From Petrosia ficiformis (Eukaryota > Porifera > Demospongiae > Haplosclerida > Petrosiidae), in assembly GCA_947044365.1 (NCBI GenBank), contig OX345636.1:10374001-10438000 (forward strand): 64,000 nt of DNA. Reading direction: 5' to 3'. Below are positions 36,001 through 42,606 of the stretch, one piece after another (position 1 is the first letter of the stretch; each line of letters opens with the position of its first letter). Under the pieces are notes generated by a model. It ran no database searches, had not been told where the DNA came from, and worked only from the letters and a program-made list of their open reading frames with translations. The position numbers and the translations under genes were made by a program.

Positions 36001-36651
36001 GGTCTGTGAATGTATTGATATTAAGGGCTTAAGTATACTTGTTTCACTAGGTTTCACTGTTTCTTTGTTGGCAATAAAATCACTCTTATCACGTTTCTCA
36101 AAAAATTCTTTTTGCACTGTAGAAGATTGTAGCTCAACTGACTTCTCTTCAGTAACAGGAGACTCTTTTACAAATGGCTGTTCCATTTCTTCTTTGTTAA
36201 CGGGAGTAACATTTTCAAGGACAGGAAGACTAGTTAAACCAGTTATACTTGATTCTTTAGATATAGGACACTGCACTGATAGTTTGTTTGAAGGTGGGGA
36301 GACGTTTGAAGTACCTGCACTATCAATAAGAGGAGGTGTAGCAGAGGAAGGAACATTAGCAATTGAAAGAGGCATACTTTGAGATGAAGAATCTGATGTA
36401 GGTATAGAAGATGAGAGAGATTGGATGGGGTGAGTATCTAAGGCAGGAGTGGATGATGTAGTTGAGGTTTTGGTGGATTCGGGAAAGGTATCTGAAGGTT
36501 CTGGAGAGGGTGACGGTGAGGTAGAAGGAGATGAATATGAAGATATAAGCCCCATTCCTTTTGTGACAGTAGAGGAGGTCAGAGAAGAAGAGAAGGAAGA
36601 AAAGGAAGGGGAGTTACCTTCCTTGTCTTGAGGGTGTGATTTGTTACTCAT
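11849..36651 (-). CDS. Giant CECR2-like/BCL9-HD1-bearing chromatin protein (multi-exon gene, overall span)
   Basis: I assembled the coding exons by matching donors, acceptors and phase: 36651-29953, (unresolved exons), 26978-26921, 24773-24722, 23898-23842, 22977-22887, 19336-17449, 16819-16471, 15736-15475, 15188-14714, 13863-11849. From 26978 to the stop the exons sum to 5247 bp, exactly 1749 codons, with every junction in phase. The protein is about 4000 aa. Order: Ser/Thr/Pro-rich and acidic repeat region; WSD-like block (LERIGMDSQGFLYWYNG ... SFLPRV) as in CECR2/RSF1-type ISWI partners; Ser/Thr-rich region; Arg-Gly-rich basic tracts; BCL9/Legless HD1-like helix; His/Pro/Met/Gln-rich tail. 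Predicted nuclear. No bromodomain, PHD finger or BCL9 HD2 was seen. Known families: CECR2 partners ISWI remodellers; BCL9 HD1 binds the Pygopus PHD finger. Their joining here is inference from genomic splicing logic, not from a transcript. Confidence 0.75.
13864..14713. other. Intron of the giant gene, nothing recognised
   Basis: AT-rich with scattered palindromic ACATGT/TACATG motifs. No exon or named repeat. Confidence 0.5.
14714..15188 (-). CDS. Penultimate exon of the giant gene
   Basis: 475 bp, acceptor ttgttttag, donor GAAG|gtttga. Starts with an acidic run (NDDSPSEEEEGSD) and then has a moderately ordered part, PVDLASYYSVHGVDLQTLSE followed by LTGSVIQEEEE and REEISKLQEMLD, likely amphipathic helices. 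It closes with STRGRGGTSTRDL and SQRKRSRKQ, basic and NLS-like. No named domain; I checked it for a BCL9 HD2 helix and found no match. Confidence 0.75.
15189..15474. repeat. Intron made largely of compound microsatellite
   Basis: The 286-bp intron contains (CA)n, (GA)n spanning about 15343-15410, (CAGA)n and again (CA)n ending directly at the 5' splice site of the minus-strand gene. Repeat length changes here could affect splicing of the adjacent exon. Confidence 0.9.
15475..15736 (-). CDS. Lys/Arg-rich exon of the giant gene with microsatellite donor
   Basis: 262 bp. Acceptor cttcaacag; the donor is GAG|gtgtgtgtg, the first bases of a long (GT)n/(CA)n microsatellite. Encodes a basic, likely disordered stretch with RGRGN, RRPVSLIVS, a Pro-Arg run (RPKPGPRIGTRP) and NRKRKQHPQQK, suitable as a nuclear localisation signal. 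Confidence 0.7.
15737..16470. other. Intron of the giant gene with ATGTAC-type repeats
   Basis: Contains several short TACATGTACATG runs (for example 15975-15995 and 16166-16180). No additional exon is needed here because the flanking phases match. Confidence 0.5.
16471..16819 (-). CDS. Acidic-then-basic exon of the giant gene
   Basis: 349 bp, acceptor ttcttcaaag, donor CAAG|gtttga, phases fit both neighbours. Encodes a Pro/Ser segment, an acidic run (SSSEEEEEEEE) and then an RGRGRGRGRGRGG tract followed by RRGGRTVTGR. The charge switch suggests an unstructured nucleic-acid- or histone-contacting segment. Confidence 0.75.
16820..17448. repeat. Intron of the giant gene rich in ACATGTACATGT palindromic repeat
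   Basis: Many short runs of the self-complementary hexamer TACATG/ATGTAC. 16916-17040 also matches parts of the palindromic MITE at 45293-45486 (tactgt..actgtggtgttgaat), so it is a truncated copy. Confidence 0.6.
17449..19336 (-). CDS. Ser/Thr/Pro/Gln-rich central exon of the giant gene
   Basis: 1888 bp, acceptor ttttctag, donor CCAG|gtaaat. Begins RKPKDPTSQ and is low in ordered structure: PSHIQQQQVSQINP, VSVNGEEKE, several Ser/Thr-rich stretches, and ILKVEQEAE fitting the SUMO consensus. A short NKRELTPHELLRFLD segment near the end (about 17610-17660) is the most helix-like piece. The exon ends with an RGRGRGRGRGG tract of Arg-Gly repeats that could bind DNA minor groove or RNA. No named domain. 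Confidence 0.75.
19452..20099. mobile_element. TTAA-flanked MITE (piggyBac-like target site), 648 bp
   Basis: Left end CTCTTTAGCGGCGATAATT and right end ATTCGCCGCTTAAGAG are inverted repeats, with TTAA on both sides (19448-19451, 20100-20103). TTAA duplications are typical of the piggyBac superfamily, although the terminal bases are not the usual CCY, so the class is provisional. Near the right end GACGTCTGTAGACGTCAT occurs twice. No transposase is encoded. A related inverted partial copy sits at 22100-22340. Confidence 0.75.
20100..21459. other. Intron of the giant gene, nothing firmly recognised
   Basis: AT-rich with ACATGTACATG runs near 20123-20180. No exon is expected, since phases of the exons either side agree. 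A more G+C-rich patch at 20640-20960 has no identified partner. Confidence 0.4.
21460..22502. mobile_element. Tc1/mariner-like element with decayed transposase
   Basis: Both ends carry ~30-bp inverted repeats starting CAGTAGCCCTC and reaching AGTTCCCGTAC, flanked by TA (21458-21459, 22503-22504). Inside, the plus strand reads in alternating frames the N-terminal helix-turn-helix region of a Tc1-type transposase: GFRVPTIAKKLQEEG, then RRGIHKFITLYSSSGRI with CRRPGS (21780-21935). The catalytic DDE part is absent or replaced by an inserted repeat, so it is non-autonomous. Confidence 0.8.
22100..22340. mobile_element. Partial, inverted copy of the TTAA MITE nested in the Tc1-like element
   Basis: The reverse complement of this segment follows the 19452-19720 sequence in order: TTAACC.., GTGTGGGC(A/G)GAGCAT, CACTATAACTCTC, TTCTAACTT..TTTG, ATGTAAAATTTAT, TAGTAGTCG and CAACGCCCAC. 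It ends at TTAA (22341). The other half of the element is missing. Confidence 0.7.
22887..22977 (-). CDS. WSD C-terminal helix exon 2
   Basis: Acceptor ctttttttttag, donor AAG|gtttgt. Encodes 30 residues, LLRSSCHEADSKLAQIIKES then FLPRVKIATK. The pattern L..x..L..x..E-x-FLP matches the end of the CECR2 WSD region (LYKLLSEDFLPEI). 91 bp, phase 2 in and 0 out. Together with the previous three exons it forms a continuous domain tail split by long, transposon-filled introns. Confidence 0.65.
23244..23495 (-). mobile_element. tRNA-derived SINE-like insertion
   Basis: The segment is bounded by a 23-bp direct repeat, ATGATGTTATCG(A/G)AGATGTAGAA, at 23221-23243 and 23496-23518, as for a retroposon target-site duplication (or a local duplication). 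It contains the tRNA-like sequence at 23300-23372 and ends, on the minus strand, in a (CTTT)n tail next to the repeat. A 12-bp inverted copy of the tRNA-like 3' end (CACCTGAGGCAA) lies just beyond it at 23268-23279. Confidence 0.6.
23300..23372 (-). tRNA. tRNA-like gene or pseudogene (loop reads GGA)
   Basis: A full 73-nt cloverleaf can be drawn: 7-bp acceptor stem GCCTTGG/CTGAGGC with two GU pairs, D arm GCTC..GAGC, anticodon stem TCTGT/GCAGA with loop CCGGAGT, T arm GTGGG-TTCGAAT-CCCAC, discriminator A. A and B boxes are intact (TAGCTCAGTTGG, GGTTCGAATCC). The loop would give anticodon GGA (Ser), but position 33 is C not U, and the variable loop is only five bases where true tRNA-Ser has a long arm. 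It is therefore most likely a SINE head or pseudogene with working promoter boxes. Confidence 0.55.
23842..23898 (-). CDS. WSD C-terminal helix exon 1
   Basis: Acceptor tctccaatag, donor GAA|gtgagt. Encodes ESDLTLVCKSFVQWQNKL. The L-x-L-V-C-x-S-F-x-Q-W pattern lines up with the WWLLC..EEWRQV segment of CECR2, where the chain re-enters the fold. 57 bp, phase 2 in and 2 out. Confidence 0.65.
24458..24518. repeat. Perfect 17-bp inverted repeat (hairpin) in intron
   Basis: ACATGTTAGTTTGTATA at 24458-24474 is exactly complementary to 24502-24518, and the loop contains a second palindrome TATATACGCGTATATA. It could be a fold-back MITE or cruciform-forming site. Confidence 0.7.
24722..24773 (-). 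CDS. Linker exon following the WSD motif
   Basis: Acceptor ctattatag, donor AAA|gtaagt. It completes a Ser codon and encodes KIMFQSPNLPDQLAKP, a short Pro-containing linker in the same position as the variable loop after the YWYFYGTRLY strand in CECR2-type proteins. 52 bp, phase 1 in and 2 out, fitting both neighbours. Confidence 0.65.
24832..25246. mobile_element. hAT-like MITE, 415 bp
   Basis: Terminal repeats CAGAGTTTGCTCTAGGGT (left) and ACCCTCTAGAGCAAACTG (right) are inverted; 8-bp flanks TATACAAC and TATACATG match at six positions, as for an aged hAT target duplication. No transposase inside. Confidence 0.7.
25707..26758 (+). mobile_element. hAT (ZBED-type) transposon, internally deleted, 1052 bp
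   Basis: Inverted ends TAGGGCTGCCGCGATAT and ATATCGTGGCAGCCCTA are flanked by a perfect 8-bp duplication GTAAAAAT (25699-25706, 26759-26766), diagnostic of hAT. The plus strand at 25925-26266 encodes a BED zinc finger: W..F, VCRICQSSIAYSGNTSNLTY, HLQKQH, followed by KQAKQLAIEDAI and TKESTKYKK as in ZBED-type transposases. The rest of the transposase is missing; a stop follows at 26264 and then T-rich sequence with a 21-base A run (about 26476-26496), which may be a later insertion. Located in an intron of the minus-strand giant gene. Confidence 0.9.
26921..26978 (-). CDS. WSD motif exon of the giant gene
   Basis: Acceptor ctatctcag at 26979-26980 side, donor GGAA|gtacgt. The exon encodes ATLERIGMDSQGFLYWYNG, matching the L-x-x-(P)-G-x-D-x-x-G-x-x-YW-Y signature of WSD/WHIM proteins; the doubled aromatic after YW is closest to CECR2 among the relatives I know. 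In ISWI partners this block packs against the DDT/WHIM helices and helps bind the remodeller. The exon is 58 bp, phase 0 in and 1 out. Confidence 0.7.
27260..27900. repeat. Intron with MITE fragment, ATGTAC runs and GT-rich simple repeat
   Basis: 27268-27350 resembles the palindromic MITE at 37453-37626; 27343-27420 resembles the dispersed repeat at 41385-41590; 27444-27480 is (CATGTA)n; 27490-27550 is GT-rich; 27770-27845 has a direct repeat of about 43 bp (ACATGTAGTATAATATGTG..). A missing small exon of the giant gene may hide in 26979-28062. Confidence 0.55.
28063..28225 (-). CDS. Candidate small exons (WHIM1-like part), unresolved
   Basis: 28225-28169 (19 codons, RLGQLMCVVVVRNRTQYIP) has a good acceptor (cattccag) and donor (CCT|gtaaga) and is phase 0 at both ends, compatible with exon 1. 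28106-28063 (MLCEMRKSAMITEYL, donor TT|gtaagt) resembles the LCDYR..DD..DLL helix that precedes the WSD motif in CECR2. However, it ends in phase 2 while the next recognised exon (26978) needs phase 0, so at least one more small exon or a different boundary exists in 26979-28062. I found no convincing one. Confidence 0.4.
28226..29460. other. Intron of the giant gene, ATGTAC repeats
   Basis: Dense in TACATGTACATG. A short duplication (AAAAGTTGGCAAATATAGAAA at about 28687 and 28791) is visible. A GGGGGAG-containing segment at 29100-29260 (CCCCCAGGATG .. GGGGGAGCACC..TAGGAGAAACACTG) looks like a short dispersed repeat. No convincing exon. Confidence 0.4.
29461..29871. mobile_element. hAT-like MITE, 411 bp
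   Basis: Inverted ends TAGGGCTGGGACGAAGGT and AACCTTTTTCCCAGCCTTA; 8-bp flanks ATATATAT and ATATACAT differ at one base. The interior repeats CTTCGAA/TTCGAAG. It is non-coding and lies in the first large intron of the giant gene. Confidence 0.75.
29953..36651 (-). CDS. Exon 1 of the giant gene: 2233 residues, acidic and repetitive
   Basis: ATG at 36651 has an in-frame TAG shortly upstream and an upstream acceptor (ttattcacag, exon edge 36685), so it is a convincing start after a spliced 5' UTR. The exon ends PTDV|gtaagc in phase 0. Residues 1-150 are Ser/Thr/Pro-rich; about 150-900 is Glu/Asp/Lys/Ser-rich and likely disordered; about 900-1500 is an imperfect tandem array (see the 31.9-34.0 kb repeat); 1550-2190 is Ser/Thr-rich. 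Near the C-terminal end GVKQED fits the psi-K-x-E SUMO consensus, followed by a Gln/Leu-rich amphipathic helix (QQLKLAQQKLAEL). No globular domain is recognised. The very long exon and composition resemble scaffold regions of chromatin proteins. Confidence 0.8.
32230..33960 (-). repeat. Coding tandem repeat: ~25-32-aa acidic units in exon 1
   Basis: On the minus strand roughly 18 imperfect units follow a pattern of QENVEDIRDDELKEEEE then T-x-I-S-K/N-T/I-P-x-P. Just before them (33750-33960) four units of about 17-20 residues share LEDVAMETGSSI. The units differ by substitutions and by in-frame length changes, so the array has kept the reading frame while expanding. The antisense strand consequently contains long spurious open frames. 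Such arrays often vary in copy number between alleles. Confidence 0.85.
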
Positions 36652-36685
36652 CTTCTCTTCCGACTATTCATAAACTTTCCATCTC
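36652..36685 (-). other. 5' UTR segment before the giant gene's start codon
   Basis: The minus strand reads ttattcacag|GAGATGGAAAG with an in-frame TAG between the acceptor and the ATG at 36651, so this is a non-coding piece of the first coding exon. The upstream 5' UTR exon and promoter were not located. Confidence 0.5.
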
Positions 36686-36837
36686 CTGTGAATAAAAAAA
36701 AAATTATATACACTGCATAATTATGAAATCAGAGTAATGCAGTTGTAGACGTGTAATTTAGTTATACTGAAGTCCCAATACTCACTAAAAGGGGCTTTAG
36801 TTATACATTCTATGCCTTTTGCTAGCATGCTAGGCAC

Positions 36838-37326
36838 CAGGGTTGGGTCAAGCGCTTTGGAGCTTAAGCATTTTTGAGCTTAAGCCCATTTTGATGAAGA
36901 GCTTGAAGCCCTTTTTGTTTACAAGCTGAGCTTGTACTTAAGCTCAAGTGCTAATTACTGGGCTTGTACTTAAGCCCACTTTTACATGTAGTTTATGAAA
37001 TAATAAAAAATACCATTCCAGCGTCATCAGCAGCAGTCGAAAGATTGTTCAGCATAACGGGTAAAATTTATCAACCAAACAGATGTCGCCTAAGTGACTC
37101 AAGAGTTGAAGAATTGATGTTCATAAGATCTAATTGTAATGTTGTTTCTTGTAAATAAATGTTTACTACCAACTGTCCAAAGAAAAGGCTTGAGCTCGGA
37201 CTTAAGCCTTTTAACTAAGAGCTTGAGCTTAAACTTAAGTCCAATTCAAATTAGATAGGCTTGAACTTAAGCTTGACAAAATTTGAGGGGCTTGAGCTTG
37301 TGCTTACAGGGCTTGACCCAACCCTG
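36838..37326 (+). mobile_element. hAT element carrying only the transposase C-terminus, 489 bp
   Basis: Inverted ends CAGGGTTGGGTCAAGC and GCTTGACCCAACCCTG are perfect over 16 bp; flanks CTAGGCAC and CTAAGCAC match at seven of eight bases. The plus strand at 37000-37155 encodes IPASSAAVERLFSITGKI, NRCRLSD and VEELMFIRSN, the hAT-family dimerisation domain. The N-terminal and catalytic parts are deleted. Outside it, the element is built from GAGCTT/AAGCTC repeats that make it largely self-complementary. Confidence 0.9.
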
Positions 37327-37452
37327 CTAAGCACATGAATTTTCATGTACATGTATATGTAGTAACTAAAAAAAAAAACACCAGATTATAGCATCATTAA
37401 AGCTTGAGATACCAGTATTGTAAGTACAGGTACATGTACAGTATACATGTAT

Positions 37453-37626
37453 GTCAATAAAATGTCACTATACAGTACAGTACTTACTCAGTACTTTCAT
37501 TTCCACACTACAGTAGTTCCACAGTAGTTTTAACAGTAATTGTTAATCAATACCACAGTAGCGAGACAGTAGACAGTAGAACTAAGATAATTACTGTTAA
37601 TTAAATTATGGTGACATTTTATTGAC
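37453..37626. mobile_element. Palindromic MITE (family A), 174 bp
   Basis: Ends GTCAATAAAATGTCAC and GTGACATTTTATTGAC are exactly inverted, and the interior has many ACAGTAGT/ACTACTGT pieces, so the whole element nearly folds on itself. Related copies are at 16916-17040, 27268-27350, 40215-40390 and 45293-45486. Confidence 0.7.
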
Positions 37627-38239
37627 TAAATGTAATTATACTGTACATGTACACAACCACACATGTAATATCAGGTAGATATTAGCGATACAATATCAAA
37701 TCAATACTTCATTAATAAATGAAGTCATACAATGTACTGCATTGTAGGAGCATCTACTGCATCGCATCTGTTGATGTAGTGAAACCATCTACATGTATAT
37801 GTCACACCAGATCACTAATTGATACAATAACACGAATGTTAGTAACTACGTTACGTTAATTAAATTGAAGTACAGTAGTGTGATAGTGTATACATGTACA
37901 TGTACTTTTAATATACATGTAGTGCTCAAACAATTACTGAAATATTCGTTTTGGTATTCAATTGTTCATTTAATGTACATGTATGTGTACATGTACACGT
38001 ACAATGTATGTGCATGTGCAGAAACAAACACAGAAATTAAGAAGTTACTTGCTTTGTGCTATATACCAGGCTTGTAGATCATAGAATAAACAATAAAAAC
38101 ATAGAGGATGCTGTTATAAGCATCTATGGTACAATCACAGCAAAATTGTGAGTTAATGCTTAATTTAATGATATGCAAGAAACAATTCAAACAATTTATG
38201 ATGATTAAGCAAGCAAATATTCAATTACCAAAAGGCAGT
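37627..38239. other. Intergenic, nothing recognised
   Basis: AT-rich with ATGTAC runs. The open frames here are made of repeat translation and are not supported as genes. Confidence 0.4.
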
Positions 38240-38870
38240 ATTCATTTCAGCACTAACTTTCATACATGTACATAAGTACATACATGTACTAGTAATTAAT
38301 TACAAATGCTTGTTTCTAAGTACTGAACATGTACATGTGTACAGGAAGATGTGTAATAAGTACATGTTTCCAAGTGCTGAACATGTACATGAAGATGTGC
38401 CTCAGTACTTAATTATAAGTACATGTACTTAATTTACAAGTACATGTTTCCAAGTGCTGAACATGTACATGATGATGTGTATATACCAGTACTTGTAAAT
38501 TAAGTACATGTACATGTACTTAATTTACAAGTACATATTAAGTACATGTACATGTACTTAATTTACAAGTACATGTTTCCAAGTACTGAACATGTACATG
38601 AAGATGTGTACCAGTACTTAATTATAAGTACATGTACATGTACTTAATTTACAAGTACTGAACATGAACATGTGTACATCAAGATGTGCACTAGTATTTA
38701 ATTTCACATACATGTTTCCAAACATGTACATGTATATGAAGATGTGCTTAATTACAAGTACATGTTTTCAAGTACTATCATGTACATGAAGATGTACATG
38801 TAATTAATTACAAGTACACTGTACATGTTTCCAAATACTGAACATGTACATGAAGATGAACATGTGTACA
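38240..38870. repeat. Minisatellite with AAGTACATGTTTCCAAGT units
   Basis: About seven irregular units, each combining TACATGTTTCCAAGTACTG, AACATGTACATGAAGATGTG and ACTTAATTTACAAGTACATG, with internal palindromes. Units differ in length by gain and loss of the ATGTAC parts. Confidence 0.8.
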
Positions 38871-40214
38871 TTGTCAAAACACCCATACTTGCACCATGCT
38901 TATTGAAAAACTGGTTAGCATTGCTGACAAATATTTGATAACAAATCAAAAGATAAAACATGTACATGTTTCTAACAACAATGAAACAAAGGACTTACTC
39001 CAAATACATTGTACATGTACATGTACAGTTACATGTAGTTTCATATACAACAGTTATAACTTAAATATCTGTCATGCAAATTAATCTAAAACACAATATA
39101 CATGTACATACACAATGTACATGAAAATTCATGTGCATAGCTTGCTAGCAAAAGGAGTAAAAACAATTAATGGCTTAGGAAATTCATAACACAAAGCCAC
39201 AAAGGGCTTGGAGCATTAATGTCCAAAAAATGTTTATACACAATGTATTTTAGTTTAGGATGACCAACAATCTGAATATCTCAATATCTGTAATACCTTC
39301 ACCTTATTAACCTGAAATCAGGTCATTGGAATTGAAATTTAGAGATTCTGGAATTTTTCACTTTAGTGTGAATTGGGATGGAATTATGAATTGGCAACTG
39401 ATGCTATGAAATGAATTGAGGGTTCCCTTGAAATGGCAATTCCAAACCATTTCCATTTTTGAAAAGGAACATACATGTATTGTACGAGATAAAGTGATGA
39501 CTCTTTATGTCTAACCATTTAATGTTATTACAGTCCTTGATTGTGTTGAATTCTGTTTGGGCTAAAAATCATTGAAATTTCTTTGAAATGGCATAGATAG
39601 ATTTGCATGTAATTATAGTGGAATTCATAACACTACCTGATGGAATAGAATTGTAGTGGAATTCATAACACTACCTGATAGAATGGAATCTGCATTCTGA
39701 TGGAATGCAATTGGAATTTCTTTAAATTAAAATTGATTTACTGAAACTGAATTGAAGCATTTGTATTTTGAATCTCAATTGAATTATTCCACATCTTGGC
39801 TTCAATTCTAATGCCTGATCATTCATTAGTATTCGGCATTTGTTCAGGTATACAAATTACATGTAAGTTTCAATTCACTGTTAATGAAATTATGTTGGGG
39901 AATGGAGAGGATATGACATCCTCATTTTTATTATTATCGGCTAGTACACAAACTGATTGTGGTAGGTCATGTGGTTGTTATAAACCACATGATAGTAGTA
40001 TTTGGTATTCTCACAGTACATGTGTATAAATATTATAATTACAATTCTGGTAATTTGTAATATTGGTGTATATGTACATGTATAATTATATTACATGTGA
40101 TTGATAATTAAATTAACATAGGAAATTAATGGTATGTTTGGTTTTGCTTTTTAATATTCTAATTATGCTATGGTATTGATCATCTAGTTGTTGCTTTGTT
40201 ATTATTGCCTCAGT
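38871..40214. other. Intergenic; 39320-39800 is GGAATT/AATTCC-rich
   Basis: 39320-39800 is full of short TTGGAATT, GAATTG and CAATTCC motifs in both orientations, suggesting an old fold-back repeat; 39610-39690 has a 40-bp direct repeat (GTGGAATTCATAACACTACCTGAT). The frame at 39796-40029 has no recognisable product. Confidence 0.45.
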
Positions 40215-40390
40215 ATATGTAAATAAAAAAAAACAATCACCCTTGAGTAATGGTAATTACCTTAGTTCTACTGTCAGTGCAGTACATTACTGTCTCACTA
40301 CTGAAAAAAAGTATACTGTTGAGATACTGGAGTGTGATACAAAACTACTCGATAATTAGAATACTCTATGGGGACTTCTTTTAACATAAT
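40215..40390. mobile_element. Degenerate copy of palindromic MITE family A
   Basis: Contains TAATTACCTTAGTTCTACTG, GTCAGTGCAGTACA and GAGATACTGGAGTGTG in the order seen at 45318-45450. Terminal repeats are eroded. Confidence 0.55.
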
Positions 40391-41090
40391 TATAATCTAG
40401 AAGTGAAACCATCATGCATCCTGGACAATCAATAAAAATATTTTGCATTAAACCCAAATATGATGCATGTTTGTAAAATTATCAAGTAAGGATAGTATAG
40501 TAACTATATTACACATTCAAAATAGTATAATACTTATACAAACCACAGAATATCAAATACATTCTAATAATGCCTATACACATAACATACCATATGAGAC
40601 TATATACATGTACATTTGTGTAAATATAACATTACATAGGGACTTCTCTAAATCAACATTTGGTAATTGAATTTCTGTGTTGGTGTTTACATACATGTAC
40701 ATGTATATTAAATGGAATTTAAATTAGGACATTGATGCAGGAAGCCTTTGAAATTTAGTGTTAATCAAAGTGGTCAACCAAAAAATTCCTTGATCCTGAA
40801 TTTTAATGGTTTTTGTATTGACTAGCTACAACCTCTTCAATGGAATGTTTCCCTCCTATATAATTTTTTTTTTGCAAACACATGTACTGTTATAATTGAA
40901 TGTCTAATAGCCAGTGGTATTGTTGAAAATGTGACTACTGAAAGTTGTCCATATTGTACAAAAATGACTCCATGCTGGGCAGGCTGCACTATGAAATAGA
41001 GAATATTTTAAAATTTTTGTCTGCTCCCCTGAAACAGAGTTTAAGGTTGTTTTGGTGTTAACCAGAAAGTATTACTGTTTTATGAGTTAG
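40391..41090. other. Intergenic; shares a short dispersed repeat with 46905-47000
   Basis: ATACTTATACAAACCACAGAAT at 40530 recurs as ATACTTACACAAACCACAGAAT near 46928, with loose similarity on both sides. Nothing else is recognised. Confidence 0.45.
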
Positions 41091-41093
41091 ACC

Positions 41094-41268
41094 ACTCTTA
41101 CTCTCAGCCATTCACCTTGGCTCTCAGCCGTTCACTCTGGCTATCAGCCCTTCACTATAGCTCTCAGACCTTCACTCCAGCTCTCAGTCCTTCCCTCTGG
41201 CTCTCAGCCATTCACTTTGACTCTCGCCCCTTCAGTCTGGCTCTTAGCCTTCAAGAGCCAGAGTGAAG
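41094..41268. repeat. ~20-bp tandem repeat, CTCTCAGCCNTTCACTCTGG
   Basis: Eight or so imperfect units run from 41098 to 41250; the array ends with an inverted unit (AAGAGCCAGAGTGAAGGG) that makes a hairpin with the preceding one. Confidence 0.85.
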
Positions 41269-41384
41269 GGATAAGAAATGTCTTATAAATTTTTGACAAG
41301 TTTGCTAAATCGCAAGTACTTAAAGGTACATGTGTACATATATGTATCAAATATTATCTTTGTTTGGATATTGAATTCCCTTTT

Positions 41385-41590
41385 CACATTCCTGTGATGA
41401 CTTTATATGTAATATTGTGTATATAGTTTAATGTCATAATTAACGTTTATACTGTAACTCATCAACGAAGCAATGGGTTGAAATTTGATATACGTAAAAA
41501 AGAATGGGAAGGATAATTATATAAAAATGGTGCAGGTAAAAAGATTGTTGGTCCTTCCAAACTAAAGCTATGAACACTTTTTCTGAGGTG
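41385..41590. repeat. Dispersed repeat family B
   Basis: TGATGACTTTATATGTAATATTG, TACTGTAACTCATCAACGAAG and AAAGAATGGGAAGGATAATT are matched in reverse orientation at 46180-46400 and in parts at 24580-24680 and 27343-27420. About 200-230 bp; class unknown. Confidence 0.65.
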
Positions 41591-41693
41591 ATATACATGT
41601 ACATGAATATGCACATACTAAATAATAATCATGTATGACAATAGCATTCTCCCTAAGCTTGTAAACATATCCTTGATCAGTGATCACCATAAA

Positions 41694-42606
41694 ATAGATC
41701 TAGTATACTACTAATAGATCTAGTATACTACTAATAATAGATCTAGTATACTACTAATAATAGATCTAGTATGCTACATGTACTAATAGATCTAGTATAC
41801 TACTAATAGATCTAGTATACTACTAATAATAGATCTAGTATACTACTAATAATAGATCTAGTATGCTACATGTACTAATAGATCTAGTATACTACTAATA
41901 GATCTAGTATACTACTAATAATAGATCTAGTATGCTACTGATAGATCTAGTATGCTACTAATAAATCTAGTATACTACTAATAGATCTAGTATACTACTA
42001 ATAATAGATCTAGTATGCTACATGTACTAATAGATCTAGTATACTACTAATAGATCTAGTATACTACTAATAATAGATCTAGTATGCTACATGTACTAAT
42101 AGATCTATTATACTACTAATAATAGATCTACATGTAGTATACTACTAATAGATCTAGTATAATACTAATAATAGATCTAGTATGCTACTGATAGATCTAG
42201 TATGCTACTAATAAATCTAGTATGCTACTGATAGATCTAGTATACTACTAATAGATCTAGTATACTACTAATAGATCTAATATACTACTAATAGATCTAG
42301 TATACTACTAATAATAGATCTAGTATGCTACATGTACTAATAGATCTAGTATACTACTAATAGATCTAGTATACTACTAATAATAGATCTAGTATGCTAC
42401 ATGTACTAATAGATCTATTATACTACTAATAATAGATCTACATGTAGTATACTACTAATAGATCTAGTATAATACTAATAATAGATCTAGTATGCTACTG
42501 ATAGATCTAGTATACTACTAATAGATCTAGTATGCTACTGATAGATCTAGTATACTACTAATAGATCTAGTATACTACTAATAGATCTAATATGCTACTA
42601 ATACAT
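41694..42606. repeat. AGATCT/GTATAC satellite, ~20/23-bp units
   Basis: About 45 head-to-tail units of ATAGATCTAGTATACTACTA, some with an extra ATA or a CATGTA insertion. Each unit holds two overlapping palindromes, AGATCT and GTATAC. A higher-order duplication is visible: roughly 200 bp from 42001 recur at 42311, a 310-bp shift. Confidence 0.95.

Noticed and set aside
30203..36631. Several plus-strand frames of 60-200 codons
   Set aside because: They are antisense to the 2233-codon exon; its repetitive, Ser/Glu-rich composition keeps the opposite strand open.
41694..42606. CRISPR array
   Set aside because: Units are contiguous without unique spacers, and the genome is eukaryotic; it is a satellite.
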